From Pseudogulbenkiania ferrooxidans 2002 (GTDB taxonomy: Bacteria; Pseudomonadota; Gammaproteobacteria; Burkholderiales; Chromobacteriaceae): a stretch of DNA of 64,000 nt. The DNA is taken from contig NZ_ACIS01000007.1 of assembly GCF_000174355.1 (NCBI RefSeq), positions 1 to 64,000 on the forward strand. The letters run 5' to 3'. The translations under genes were made by a program, and so were the position numbers. Positions 40,691 through 50,583 of this stretch are shown here, in pieces. The number at the start of each line of letters is the position of its first letter. Positions within the stretch are counted from its first letter, which is position 1. The notes under the pieces were generated by a model. The model did no database searches, was not told the DNA's origin, and saw nothing but the letters and a program-made list of their open reading frames with translations.

Positions 40691-42038
40691 AGCTGCTGTC
40701 AGCGCTGACGTAGCGGTGCGGTGCGTCGACGGCGCGCAGCACGAAGCGCAACGGCTGGCTGCCGCGCTGTACCGCACCCGGATCGACTGCCACCCGCACC
40801 CCGACCGTGGCGACGGTGAGCGCCGGCACCAGCACCGGGGCGTCGTCGCGCAGGCGGGCGCCGGGCAGCCCCACCACCTCGACACGGAAGCGGTGCGCCT
40901 GCTCGTCGCCGTTCATCACCCTGAGGCTGTAGCTGTTTTCCAGCCAGCCGTCGTCGCCCTCCCGCACCAGCGAGGCGCGGTCGCGCAGCACGTCGAGCTT
41001 GTACGGCGTGTGGTTCAGCAGGCCGGCCGCCGTCAGCGCCAGCAGCATCGCCAGCAGCCCGCCGTAGACCAGCACGCGCGGGCGCTGCCAGAGGCGGCGC
41101 GGCCGCCCATCGCCGCCGTCCTCGGCGCGCTGGGTGGTGAAGCGGATCAGCCCGTGCGGCGCGCCGATCTTGTCCATCACCGCGTCGCAGGCGTCGATGC
41201 AGGCGGCGCAGCCGATGCACTCGTACTGCAGGCCGGCGCGGATGTCGATGCCGGTGGGGCAGACCTGCACGCACAGCCCGCAGTCGACGCAGTCGCCGCG
41301 CGCCACGCCGGGCTGGGCGTCCTTGCGCAAGGCGCCACGCGGTTCGCCGCGCGGCACGTCGTAGGCCACCAGCCGGGTGTCCGGGTCGAACATGGCGCCC
41401 TGGAAGCGTGCGTACGGACACATGTGCAGGCACACCTTCTCGCGCAGCACGCCGGCCAGCAGGTAGGTGAAGCCGCCGTAGAACAGCGCCCAGAACGCCT
41501 CCCACGGACCGATGGCGAGCGTGGGCAGGCCGGCCGCCAGTTCGCGCATCGGGCTGAAGTAGCCGACCAGGGTGAGCCCGGTCCACAGCGAGAACGCCGC
41601 CATCAGCACGTGCTTGCCGCCCTTGCGCATCACCTTGTTCAGACGCCACGGCGCGGCGTCGAGGGCGCGGCGCGCCGCCGGCTTGCCCTCGGTCCAGCGC
41701 TCGATCCACAGCATGATCTCGGTGTACACCGTCTGCGGACAGGAAAAACCGCACCACAGCCGGCCGGACAGCGTGGTCCACAGGAACAGCCCGAAGGCGC
41801 TCGCCATCAACAGCGCGGCGAGGTAGACCATGTCCTGCGGCAGCAGCGTCAGGCCGAACAGGTGGAAGCGCCCGCCCGCCAGGTCGAGCCAGACCGCCTG
41901 GCGACCGTGCCATGGCAGCCAGGGCAGGCCGAAGTAGAGCAGCTGGGTGACGACGACGAAGGCGACGCGCCAGGTGTTGAAGCGCCCGCGCGTCAGGCGC
42001 GGGTAGAGCTTGATCGGTAGGGCTGGGACTGTGGACAT
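40677..42038 (-). CDS. ccoG: Cytochrome c oxidase accessory protein CcoG (RdxA/FixG)
   Basis: 453-aa inner-membrane protein needed for cbb3-type oxidase assembly, thought to reduce copper for CcoN. Several N-terminal membrane segments (LWCGFSCPQTVYTEIMLWIE is the family's best signature), then two 4Fe-4S motifs CVDCGLCVQVCP and CIGCAACIDACD, a further helix (VLVYGGLLAMLLALTAAGL), and a C-terminal immunoglobulin-like periplasmic domain. ATG at 42038. The ccoNOQP genes that usually precede it are not in this window. Confidence 0.92.
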   Translation of the reverse strand: MSTVPALPIKLYPRLTRGRFNTWRVAFVVVTQLLYFGLPWLPWHGRQAVWLDLAGGRFHLFGLTLLPQDMVYLAALLMASAFGLFLWTTLSGRLWCGFSCPQTVYTEIMLWIERWTEGKPAARRALDAAPWRLNKVMRKGGKHVLMAAFSLWTGLTLVGYFSPMRELAAGLPTLAIGPWEAFWALFYGGFTYLLAGVLREKVCLHMCPYARFQGAMFDPDTRLVAYDVPRGEPRGALRKDAQPGVARGDCVDCGLCVQVCPTGIDIRAGLQYECIGCAACIDACDAVMDKIGAPHGLIRFTTQRAEDGGDGRPRRLWQRPRVLVYGGLLAMLLALTAAGLLNHTPYKLDVLRDRASLVREGDDGWLENSYSLRVMNGDEQAHRFRVEVVGLPGARLRDDAPVLVPALTVATVGVRVAVDPGAVQRGSQPLRFVLRAVDAPHRYVSADSSFIGE

Positions 42039-42250
42039 GGCAACACCATCATGAAACGGGATGGCGTCAGGGTAGGCGGGGCGGGGCCGGCGCATAAGGC
42101 ACAGCGCGCGGGAAAATGACGGGCACAGGGCCGAGTGGGGGCTGCGGCGGGGTGTTGCCGGGGTTGGCGGCGGCGCCGGCCTGGTAGCTGCACGGCCGGC
42201 GGGGCGAGGGGCGGGCGTCGCCAGGCCCCCCGCGGCGTGCCAGGCGGCCG

Positions 42251-42970
42251 CTAGCCGTCCATCTCGCTGAAGATCTTCTTGAAATCGGGCTCGCTGTCTT
42301 CCTCCGGCGACATGTCGAGCGCCGACTCCACTTCCTTCAGATGCTGCGACATCCACGCCTTGGCCTGGGCCGCGTCGCCGGCCTCGAGCAGGGCGATCAG
42401 CGCGTCGTGGCTGTCGCATTTGCAGTCGGCGCTCCACGACGAACCGTACACCGCGATGATCAGCGACGAGCGCGACACCAAGCGCACCAGGAAGTCGGTC
42501 AGGTCGTCGTTGCCGGCGATGCTCAGCAGGCGCACGTGGAACTGGCCGGACAGCTTGATGGCCTGGCGGTGGTCGCGTACGCGCTGCGCCTCGTGTTCCT
42601 GGCGGGCGATCTCCCTGAGCTCAGCGATATCGCTGGGGCGGATGTTCGCGATCACCTGGTCGAGCGTGCCCACTTCGATCAGCTGGCGCGCCGCAAAAAT
42701 ATTCTTCGCCTCGGCGATGGTGGGCTTGGCCACCGTCGCGCCGCGCTTGGGCAGGATCGTCACCAGGCGCTCCAGCGCCAGGCGCTGCAGTGCCTTGCGG
42801 ATGACGGTGCGGCTGACCTCGAAGCTCTCGGTCAGCGCGTCTTCCGGCAGTTTCATGCCCGGCTGCAGGCGGTGCTCGATGATCGCGGTGAACAGCCGCG
42901 CGTATACCAGTTCGTCCTTGGTGCCTTCCTCACCCCGTTGGGGATGAGCGGGTGATAGTCCCCGAAGCAT
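42251..42970 (-). CDS. GntR-family regulator, FCD subfamily
   Basis: 239 aa. Winged helix at about 18-85 (LFTAIIEHRLQPGMKLPEDA, FEVSRTVIRKALQRLALERL), then an all-helical FCD ligand domain (about 95-220) with the metal-binding pattern typical of FadR/VanR-like proteins (RQLIEVGTLDQVIA, GQFHVRLLSIAGNDDL, SHDALIALLEAGDAAQAKAW). The divergent NCS1 permease with TGTAC/GTATAC motifs between them is the likely target, so a nucleobase, hydantoin or allantoin-type ligand is possible. Confidence 0.87.
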   Translation of the reverse strand: MLRGLSPAHPQRGEEGTKDELVYARLFTAIIEHRLQPGMKLPEDALTESFEVSRTVIRKALQRLALERLVTILPKRGATVAKPTIAEAKNIFAARQLIEVGTLDQVIANIRPSDIAELREIARQEHEAQRVRDHRQAIKLSGQFHVRLLSIAGNDDLTDFLVRLVSRSSLIIAVYGSSWSADCKCDSHDALIALLEAGDAAQAKAWMSQHLKEVESALDMSPEEDSEPDFKKIFSEMDG

Positions 42971-43058
42971 GGTTGCTCACTCCTTGATGTCGTCTATAGG
43001 ACCCTGGCCACTATCTTAACCCGCAAACGGCGCCGAACCCATGGCGCCGGCAAATTTG

Positions 43059-43232
43059 TTTGTGTACCAAATTCTATTGAATGGTATACAACTATTTCGA
43101 CAATGGCTGTGCGGAATGTCGCTGCCCATGCCCGAGCCGCCCGAGGTGTGTCAGAAAAACCTCAGTAAAAACAGTGCGCTAGCTTGGTTATTACTGCGTA
43201 TACGAAAATGTTATTGTTGCGTGTACGAAATC
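43059..43232. promoter_or_regulatory. Candidate GntR operators upstream of the NCS1 permease
   Basis: The 332-bp gap 42971-43302 is AT-rich relative to its flanks. It holds four related sites: TGTGTACCAAA (43061-43071), TGGTATACAAC (43082-43092), CGTATACGAAA (43197-43207) and CGTGTACGAAA (43220-43230). GTATAC-centred palindromes fit FCD-type GntR binding. Two pairs, about 20 bp apart within each pair. Confidence 0.55.
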
Positions 43233-43302
43233 TGCTAACAATGAAGAGCAACAAGGCCAGCAAGAGCCTCTAAGACTAGCAAAACTGCAAAGGAGAATTT
43301 CG

Positions 43303-44775
43303 ATGCACCAACCGCATTCCCCCGGCCACGCCGGCCAGTGTCCGCAAGGCTACAGCGAGCGGCTCTACAACGAAGACCTCGGTCCGCTCAAGGACCAGCA
43401 TTGGAACTGGTACAACATCTTCGCCTTCTGGATGTCGGATGTGCACAGCGTCGGCGGCTACGTCTTCGCCGGCAGCCTGTTCGCGCTGGGCCTGGCGAGC
43501 TGGCAGGTGCTGGTGTGCCTGCTCATCGGCATCGGCATCGTGCAGTACGTGGCCAACAAGATCGGGCGGCCGAGCCAGCAGGGCGGCATTCCCTACCCGG
43601 TGGTGTGCCGCATGTCGTTCGGCGTGTTCGGCGCCAACATTCCGGCGGTGATCCGGGGGCTGATCGCGGTGGCCTGGTACGGCATCCAGACCTACCTCGC
43701 CTCCTCGGCGCTGGTGATCGTGGTGCTGCGCTTCTTCCCGGAACTGGCGTACCTCGGCCATATCAAGTTCGCCGGGCTGTCGGCGCTGGGCTGGATGGGG
43801 TTCATGACGATGTGGGCGCTGCAGGCGCTGGTGTTCTGGCACGGCATGGAGGCGATCAAGAAGTTCATCGACTGGGCCGGCCCGGCGGTTTACGCCGTGA
43901 TGCTCCTGCTGATGGCGTACATCGTGTACAAGGCCGGCTGGCACAACATCAACTTCGACCTCAGCACCAAGCGCCTGACCGGGCTCGACGCCGCGTGGCA
44001 GATGGTGCTCGCCGTGGTGCTGGTGGTGTCCTACTTCTCCGGGCCGACGCTGAACTTCGGCGACTTCACGCGCTACGCCAAGAGCATGGACGAAGTGAAG
44101 CGGGGCAACTTCTGGGGGCTGCCGGTCAACTTCCTGCTGTTCTCCATCGTCACCGTGGTGGTGATCTCGGGCACGCTGCCGGTGTTCGGCAAGCTGATCG
44201 AGGACCCGATCGAGACCGTCGGCCTGATCGACAACACCACGGCCGCCGTGCTGGGCGCGCTGACCTTCATCACCGCCACCATCGGCATCAACATCGTGGC
44301 CAACTTCGTGTCGCCGGCGTTCGACTTCGCCAACGTCAACCCGCAGAAGATCAGCTGGCGCATGGGCGGCATGATCGCCGCGGTCGGTTCGATCTTCATC
44401 ACGCCGTGGAACCTGTTCAACTCGCCGGAAGTGATCCACTACACGCTCGACTCGCTCGCCGCCTTCATCGGCCCGCTGTACGGCATCGTGCTGGTGGACT
44501 ACTACCTGGTGCAGAAGCGCCGCATCGACGTCGACGCGCTGTACAGCGACAAGCCGGGCAATACCTACTGGTACGAGAACGGCTACAACAAGGCCGCGAT
44601 CAAGGCGCTGGTGCCGGCGGCCGTGCTCGCCCTGATCTGCTCGCACACCCCGGGTCTGAGAGAGTACCTCGGCCACTTCGCGCTGTTCATCGGCGGTTTT
44701 GCCGGGGCGCTGCTCTACCGGAAGCTGGGACGTTGTCCCGAGGCGATCAGCAAGATGGTGTTAAGCCGTTCCTGA
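43303..44775 (+). CDS. NCS1-family nucleobase/hydantoin/thiamine permease
   Basis: 490-aa transporter with about 12 helices. ATG at 43303 follows AAAGGAG. Family signatures: YSERLYNEDLGPLKDQHWNW at the N-terminus, FAFWMSDVHSVGGYVFAGSL, YPVVCRMSFGVFGANIPAVI, AVAWYGIQTYLASSALVIV, GPTLNFGDFTRYAKSMDEVK and NLFNSPEVIHYTLDSLAAFI with YGIVLVDYYLVQKRRIDVDA. Substrates in the family include cytosine, uracil, allantoin, hydantoins and pyridoxine-type compounds; no catabolic gene nearby decides between them. Regulated probably by the divergent GntR protein. Confidence 0.87.
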   Translation: MHQPHSPGHAGQCPQGYSERLYNEDLGPLKDQHWNWYNIFAFWMSDVHSVGGYVFAGSLFALGLASWQVLVCLLIGIGIVQYVANKIGRPSQQGGIPYPVVCRMSFGVFGANIPAVIRGLIAVAWYGIQTYLASSALVIVVLRFFPELAYLGHIKFAGLSALGWMGFMTMWALQALVFWHGMEAIKKFIDWAGPAVYAVMLLLMAYIVYKAGWHNINFDLSTKRLTGLDAAWQMVLAVVLVVSYFSGPTLNFGDFTRYAKSMDEVKRGNFWGLPVNFLLFSIVTVVVISGTLPVFGKLIEDPIETVGLIDNTTAAVLGALTFITATIGINIVANFVSPAFDFANVNPQKISWRMGGMIAAVGSIFITPWNLFNSPEVIHYTLDSLAAFIGPLYGIVLVDYYLVQKRRIDVDALYSDKPGNTYWYENGYNKAAIKALVPAAVLALICSHTPGLREYLGHFALFIGGFAGALLYRKLGRCPEAISKMVLSRS

Positions 44776-44810
44776 GTCTTCTCCTTGGTACCTATCTCGA
44801 ACGGTGGTTT

Positions 44811-44840
44811 ACGCGGCAGCTCTGGCTGCCGCTTTTTTTT
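44811..44840 (+). terminator. Terminator behind the NCS1 permease
   Basis: GCGGCAGC (44813-44820) pairs with GCTGCCGC (44825-44832), followed by eight T. Confidence 0.88.
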
Positions 44841-44869
44841 ACCGGTCGGCGGAGGCGCCCCGGGCGGGC

Positions 44870-45415
44870 TCAGCGCGCGTCTTTCAGCGCGACGAACTCC
44901 ACCAGCACGTTGTGCACGTTGTCCGACAGCCAGATCTGGCCGTCCTGGATCGTCACCTGCAGTTGCATGCTGCGTTCGGCCAGTGCCGTCAGCGCGGTCA
45001 GCGTGTCCGGGCTGATGCCGGCGACGTGCAGATGCTCGAAGCGGCTGGCCTTGCCCTCCATGCCTTGCCACCAGATGTCGGCGGCGCGTCCGCCGTAGCT
45101 GTAGATCCACACCGCGTCGGCGCGGCCGCAGGCCTTGCGCAGGCGCTTCTCGTCCGGCTCGCCCAGCTCGATCCACAGTTCGATCTCGTCCGAATAGTTC
45201 TTCTGCCACAGGTCCGGCTCGTCATCCTCGCTGATGCCCTTGGTGAACGTCAGCGTGTCGCTGGCGTGGCGCGCAAACGCCACCAGCCGCAGCATCATGC
45301 GTTCGATGGTTTCCGACGGGTGCAGGGCGAGGGTGAGGTTGTGACTGGCGTAGTAGCTGCGGTCCAGGTCGGTGATGTTGAGTTCGGCTTTGTAGATGGT
45401 GGCTTTGAGTGCCAT
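44870..45415 (-). CDS. yaeQ: YaeQ family protein
   Basis: 181 aa with the complete family pattern: MALKATIYKAELNITDLDR, YYASHNLTLALHPSETIERM, FARHASDTLTFTKGISEDDE, PDLWQKNYSDEIELWIELGE and the later WIYSYGGRAADIWW. The fold is PD-(D/E)XK nuclease-like (the E.IELWIELGEPDE region carries acidic residues). The E. coli relative affects haemolysin regulation, but the molecular role is unsettled. Confidence 0.92.
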   Translation of the reverse strand: MALKATIYKAELNITDLDRSYYASHNLTLALHPSETIERMMLRLVAFARHASDTLTFTKGISEDDEPDLWQKNYSDEIELWIELGEPDEKRLRKACGRADAVWIYSYGGRAADIWWQGMEGKASRFEHLHVAGISPDTLTALTALAERSMQLQVTIQDGQIWLSDNVHNVLVEFVALKDAR

Positions 45416-45543
45416 GGTCGGGTCCGGTTGCGGGCAGTTGATGGAGGAAGCGCGCTAGTGTAGCGGTTCTGAAGGTCAAGAACCTACCCCCATCGCAGAA
45501 CGAGCCAAGGCGCAAAGGCGCTGCCGACTCATGGCACAGGTGC

Positions 45544-46440
45544 TCAGTAGGCGTCCCAGTCGGGCTCCCCGGCGAAATGATCGGCCAGGAAATCGACCAG
45601 CGCGCGCACCTTGCGCGGCAGGTACTGGCGGTGCGGGTAGAGCGCGTAGAGGCGGAATTCGGGCAGCGGGTAGCCCTCCAGCAGCGGCACCAGCCGGCCG
45701 CTCTTGAGGTCGTCGCCGAGCAGGAAGGTCGGCTCGCAGATGATGCCCATGCCGTGGCGCGCCGCGTCCACCAGCAGGTCGCCGTTGTTGGCGGCGAGCG
45801 GGCCGGAGACCTTGACCCGTTCGCTGCCGAAACGCCATTCGTCCACCGGCTCGCTCAGGGTGTAGCGCAGGCACCGGTGACGGGCGAGTTCGGCGGGCGT
45901 GGCCGGGGTGCCGTGGCGCGCCAGGTAGGCCGGCGCGGCGCACACCACCACCCGTACCGGCGCCAGCGCGCGCGCCACCAGCTGGCTCTGGCCGAGGTCG
46001 GTGGTGATGCGCAGGGTCAGGTCGACACCGTCCTCCAGCATGTCGCGCTGGCGGTCTTCCAGCAGCAAGTCCACCGTCAGGCGCGGGTAATGGGCGTTGA
46101 ACTCGGCCAGGATCGGCCCCAGCCGGCGCACGCCGAACGCCAGCGGCGCGCTGACGCGCAGCGTGCCGACCGGCTCGCGGCTGGTTTCGGCGGCCTGCGC
46201 CTCGGCTTCGTCGACCTGGGCCAGGATGCTGGCCACCCGCGCCAGATAGTCCGCGCCGCTCTCGGTCAGCGCCAGCCGGCGCGTGGTGCGGTTGAGCAGG
46301 CGCGTGCCCAGGTGCTCTTCGAGCCAGCTCACGTACTTGCTGGCCATGCCGCGCGACAGGCCGAGCTTGTCCGAGGCCAGGGTGAAGCTGCCGCCGTCGG
46401 CCACGGCGTGGAACACGCGCATGGCGGTCATCAGGTCCAT
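45544..46440 (-). CDS. LysR-family regulator
   Basis: 298 aa. N-terminal winged helix (MDLMTAMRVFHAVADGGSFT, KLGLSRGMASKYVSWLEEHL, LLNRTTRRLALTESG) and LysR substrate domain (GTLRVSAPLAFGVRRLGPIL, GMGIICEPTFLLGDDLKSGR). It is divergent from the doxX-DODA pair, a common arrangement in proteobacteria, and probably controls it. Confidence 0.87.
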   Translation of the reverse strand: MDLMTAMRVFHAVADGGSFTLASDKLGLSRGMASKYVSWLEEHLGTRLLNRTTRRLALTESGADYLARVASILAQVDEAEAQAAETSREPVGTLRVSAPLAFGVRRLGPILAEFNAHYPRLTVDLLLEDRQRDMLEDGVDLTLRITTDLGQSQLVARALAPVRVVVCAAPAYLARHGTPATPAELARHRCLRYTLSEPVDEWRFGSERVKVSGPLAANNGDLLVDAARHGMGIICEPTFLLGDDLKSGRLVPLLEGYPLPEFRLYALYPHRQYLPRKVRALVDFLADHFAGEPDWDAY

Positions 46441-46543
46441 GATTGTTTCTTGTAAAGAATCAATATTATGAAATATGGCGGGTTTATCGGTTGAATGGCA
46501 AGCGTTTTAATGGTGACCATAAACCACCCACCGGAGAACCACC

Positions 46544-46951
46544 ATGATCGACACCCGCACCGCTCCCTACGCCGCCTTCCTGCTGCGCCTGAGCCTCGGC
46601 CTGATGTTCCTGGCCCACGGCCTGACCAAGCTGTTCGTGTTTACCCCGGCCGGCACTGCCCAGTTCTTTGCCTCGCTCGGCCTGCCCGGCTTCGTCGGCC
46701 CGCTCACCATGGTGGCCGAGATCGGCGGCGGCGTGTTGCTGATCCTTGGCGTGGGCGGGCGCCAGGTGGCGCTGCTGCTGAGCCCGGTGCTGCTGGGCGC
46801 CACCCTGCTGGTGCATCTGGCCAACGGCTGGGCCTTCACCAACCCGGGCGGCGGCTGGGAATACACCGCCTTCCTGAGCGCGGTGGCGCTGAGTGTGGCC
46901 CTGCTTGGCGACGGCGCCTTCGCCCTCAAGCCGCTCGGCCGTCGCACCTGA
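46544..46951 (+). CDS. DoxX family membrane protein
   Basis: 135-aa protein with four hydrophobic helices. ATG at 46544 follows CCGGAG. Typical DoxX features: LLRLSLGLMFLAHGLTKLFV, AQFFASLGLPGFVGPLTMVA, EIGGGVLLILG and WAFTNPGGGWEYTAF. First gene of a unit with the DODA-type dioxygenase (38 bp gap). In relatives the pair is often induced by redox or quinone-type stress through a LysR regulator. Confidence 0.87.
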   Translation: MIDTRTAPYAAFLLRLSLGLMFLAHGLTKLFVFTPAGTAQFFASLGLPGFVGPLTMVAEIGGGVLLILGVGGRQVALLLSPVLLGATLLVHLANGWAFTNPGGGWEYTAFLSAVALSVALLGDGAFALKPLGRRT

Positions 46952-46989
46952 CGCGGCGTATCATCGACTAAAGACCCAAGGAGAACACC

Positions 46990-47772
46990 ATGTCCCGTCT
47001 GCCCAGCCTGTTCATCTCGCACGGCGCCCCGACCGTACTGATCGACGGCTCGCCCGCGCCGGCCGCCTGGCGGCGCTGGGCCGACGCCCACGACCGCCCG
47101 CGCGCCATCGTCAGCCTGTCGGCGCACCGCCCGGCACGGCAGCCGGGTGCCGGCAGCGCGGCGCACTGGCGCACCGTGCACGATTTCGGCGGCTTCCCGG
47201 AACAGCTCTACCGGCTGCAGTACCCGGCACAGGGCGAACGCGCCCTGGCGGACGACATCGACCGCCGTCTCGCCGCCGCCGGCTTCGCGGTGCAGCCGGA
47301 CGAGCGCCCCGGTCTCGACCACGGTGCCTGGGTGCCGCTGCTGGCGATGTACCCCGACGCCGACATCCCGGTGGTGACCCTGCCGGTGCTGCCGGCGGCG
47401 GACGCCGCCACCCATTACCGGCTCGGTCAGGCGCTGGCGGGGCTGGGCGAGGAGGGCGTGCTGCTGGTGGGCTCGGGCAGCCTCACCCACAACCTGTACG
47501 AAGTGGCGTGGAACGCCGGCCCCGAAGCGTGGGCGCTGGAATTCCAGAGCTGGATGCTCGAGCGCTTGGCCGAAGGCGACGTCGACGCGGTGCTGGACTG
47601 GGAACGGCAGGCGCCGCAGGCGCGGCGCAACCATCCCACCGCCGAGCACCTGTTGCCGCTGTTCTTCGCGCTCGGCGCCGGCGGCACGCCGCGCAGCGTG
47701 CTGCATAGCGGCATGGAGCACGGCAGCATCGCCATGGACGCGCTGGCGTTTGGTGAGAACCTATCCCATTAA
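46990..47772 (+). CDS. ygiD: 4,5-DOPA-dioxygenase-type class III extradiol dioxygenase (YgiD-like)
   Basis: 260-aa non-haem metal enzyme. ATG at 46990 follows AAGGAG. Motifs of the DODA/YgiD family: FISHGAPTVLID, SLSAHRPA, VHDFGGFPEQLYRLQYPA, GLDHGAWVPLLAMYP, GSGSLTHNLYE and NHPTAEHLLPLFFALG, which include the His metal ligands. Homologues open catechol rings such as L-DOPA. The last codons (about from 47756) and the stop at 47770-47772 lie inside a MITE-like element, so the natural C-terminus may have been altered. Confidence 0.87.
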   Translation: MSRLPSLFISHGAPTVLIDGSPAPAAWRRWADAHDRPRAIVSLSAHRPARQPGAGSAAHWRTVHDFGGFPEQLYRLQYPAQGERALADDIDRRLAAAGFAVQPDERPGLDHGAWVPLLAMYPDADIPVVTLPVLPAADAATHYRLGQALAGLGEEGVLLVGSGSLTHNLYEVAWNAGPEAWALEFQSWMLERLAEGDVDAVLDWERQAPQARRNHPTAEHLLPLFFALGAGGTPRSVLHSGMEHGSIAMDALAFGENLSH

Positions 47773-47991
47773 GCGACTGCGCCTTCGTATCTTGAGTGCC
47801 GGCAGTACTGCGTGCGAATTCATCGCTGAGCCAATCTCTGCGTGCAAATCTTTGATTTGCCCAGCGATAGATTGGCACGCAGGAATTCGCTTAGCGATAC
47901 GGAGTCCTCATGTACACCGTGTCCATTCCGGTTCCTGTGCGCTGGCGGCACTCAACCTGCTTTGGTTCGCTCGCCTACTGGGATAGGTTCT
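47756..47991. repeat. MITE-like palindromic element, copy 5
   Basis: About 236 bp. Left end AGAACCTATCCCATTA (47756-47771), right end TACTGGGATAGGTTCT (47976-47991); 15 of 16 match as an inverted repeat. It contains the 56-bp nested palindrome (47827-47882) shared with copy 2, and TCCTCATGTACAC and CATTCCGGTTC segments shared with copy 1. It overlaps the 3' end of ygiD. Confidence 0.8.
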
Positions 47992-48173
47992 GAGCGTTTA
48001 CTGTCGGCAGCGGGTTCCACTGTCGCGCCAACCCCTGTACACTGTCGCCTTCCCGCGTCGTGCCAATCGGCGCGCGGTCTAGCTTCAACGCCGAAGCCCC
48101 CGCATTTTCCATCATCGACGTCTGCCTGGATTGGTGTCGCACAACCTGCGATTGGGCCGTCGCTGGAGTTTTC

Positions 48174-49862
<1,689 letters not shown>

Positions 49863-49885
49863 CGCTCCGCCCGCGTCCGCGCCAG

Positions 49886-49918
49886 ACCGCTACCCGCTTG
49901 CCGGGGGCGGTTTTTTTT
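49886..49918 (+). terminator. Terminator behind rhlE
   Basis: GACCGCTACCCGC and CGGGGGCGGT form an imperfect stem (ACCGC 49886-49890 with GCGGT 49907-49911), followed by T8. Confidence 0.8.
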
Positions 49919-50004
49919 CGCCCGGCCCAACTGGTCCCGCTTCCTATGCATTTTGACCGTGCCGCCGGTGCGCTTCTGCTATCCTTAAGCAGCTTTCGGT
50001 GTGC

Positions 50005-50207
50005 CCCGGTCCGGATCGGCCCGGGGCTTGAGGTTTCCCGCCGTCTGGGGAACTTCAACGGGAAGACGGTGTGCCGATCGGCAAATCCGTCGCTGCCCCC
50101 GCAACGGTAATCGAGTCAGCGTCGGCAACACGCCACTGGGGTCGCACCCGGGAAGGCGCCGGCGTGGGAGCGCGCTCCCGGCTCGTGAGCCCGGAGACCG
50201 GCCGAAG
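50005..50207 (+). promoter_or_regulatory. Cobalamin riboswitch
   Basis: AdoCbl-type aptamer. Landmarks in order: GGCTTGAGGTTTCCCG, GGGAAGACGGTGTGCCG, AAATCCGTCGCTGCCCCCGC with AACGGTAATCGAGTCAGC, the B12 box CAACACGCCACTGG, CCCGGGAAGGCGCC, and the closing arm TGAGCCCGGAGACCGGCC. A perfect hairpin GCACCGC (50221-50227) / GCGGTGC (50233-50239) follows and could be part of the off-switch. It controls cbtB-cbtA, so cobalt uptake is expected to fall when cobalamin is plentiful. Confidence 0.93.
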
Positions 50208-50369
50208 GCGACGACGCTATGCACCGCGGAGGGCGGTGCGCTTAACGTTTCTTCCAGTGTGCCCCTCCCTTACCCTGCCGCGCCATCGTCGGTCCATCGC
50301 TGTGCGGCGGCTTGCCGCCAACCGACACCGCGAGACAGGGGGGGCCATGGAAAGACCCAGGAGATAGAC

Positions 50370-50567
50370 ATGCAGTTGCACAAATCCGCCGCTCGACCGA
50401 TCGGCCAGCTCGACCCCGCCAGCGCCGCGCGCTGGAAAGCCCGTTCCGCCGCGCTGTGCGCCGCGCTGCTGGGCGCGGTGATCCTCTACGGCGTCGGCTT
50501 CGCGCCGGGCATCGCCCACGGCGAGAGCCACGATACGCGCCATACCATGGGCTTCGTCTGCCACTGA
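50370..50567 (+). CDS. cbtB: CbtB, small subunit of a predicted cobalt transporter
   Basis: 65 aa; ATG at 50370 has CAGGAG at 50358-50363. One membrane helix (about residues 27-45, ALCAALLGAVILYGVGFAPG) followed by the diagnostic His-rich C-terminus HGESHDTRHTMGFVCH, which ends in Cys-His and probably binds the metal. It is always paired with CbtA, which starts 17 bp downstream here, and lies under a cobalamin riboswitch. Confidence 0.92.
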   Translation: MQLHKSAARPIGQLDPASAARWKARSAALCAALLGAVILYGVGFAPGIAHGESHDTRHTMGFVCH

Positions 50568-50583
50568 CCGGCGAAGGGTTGTC

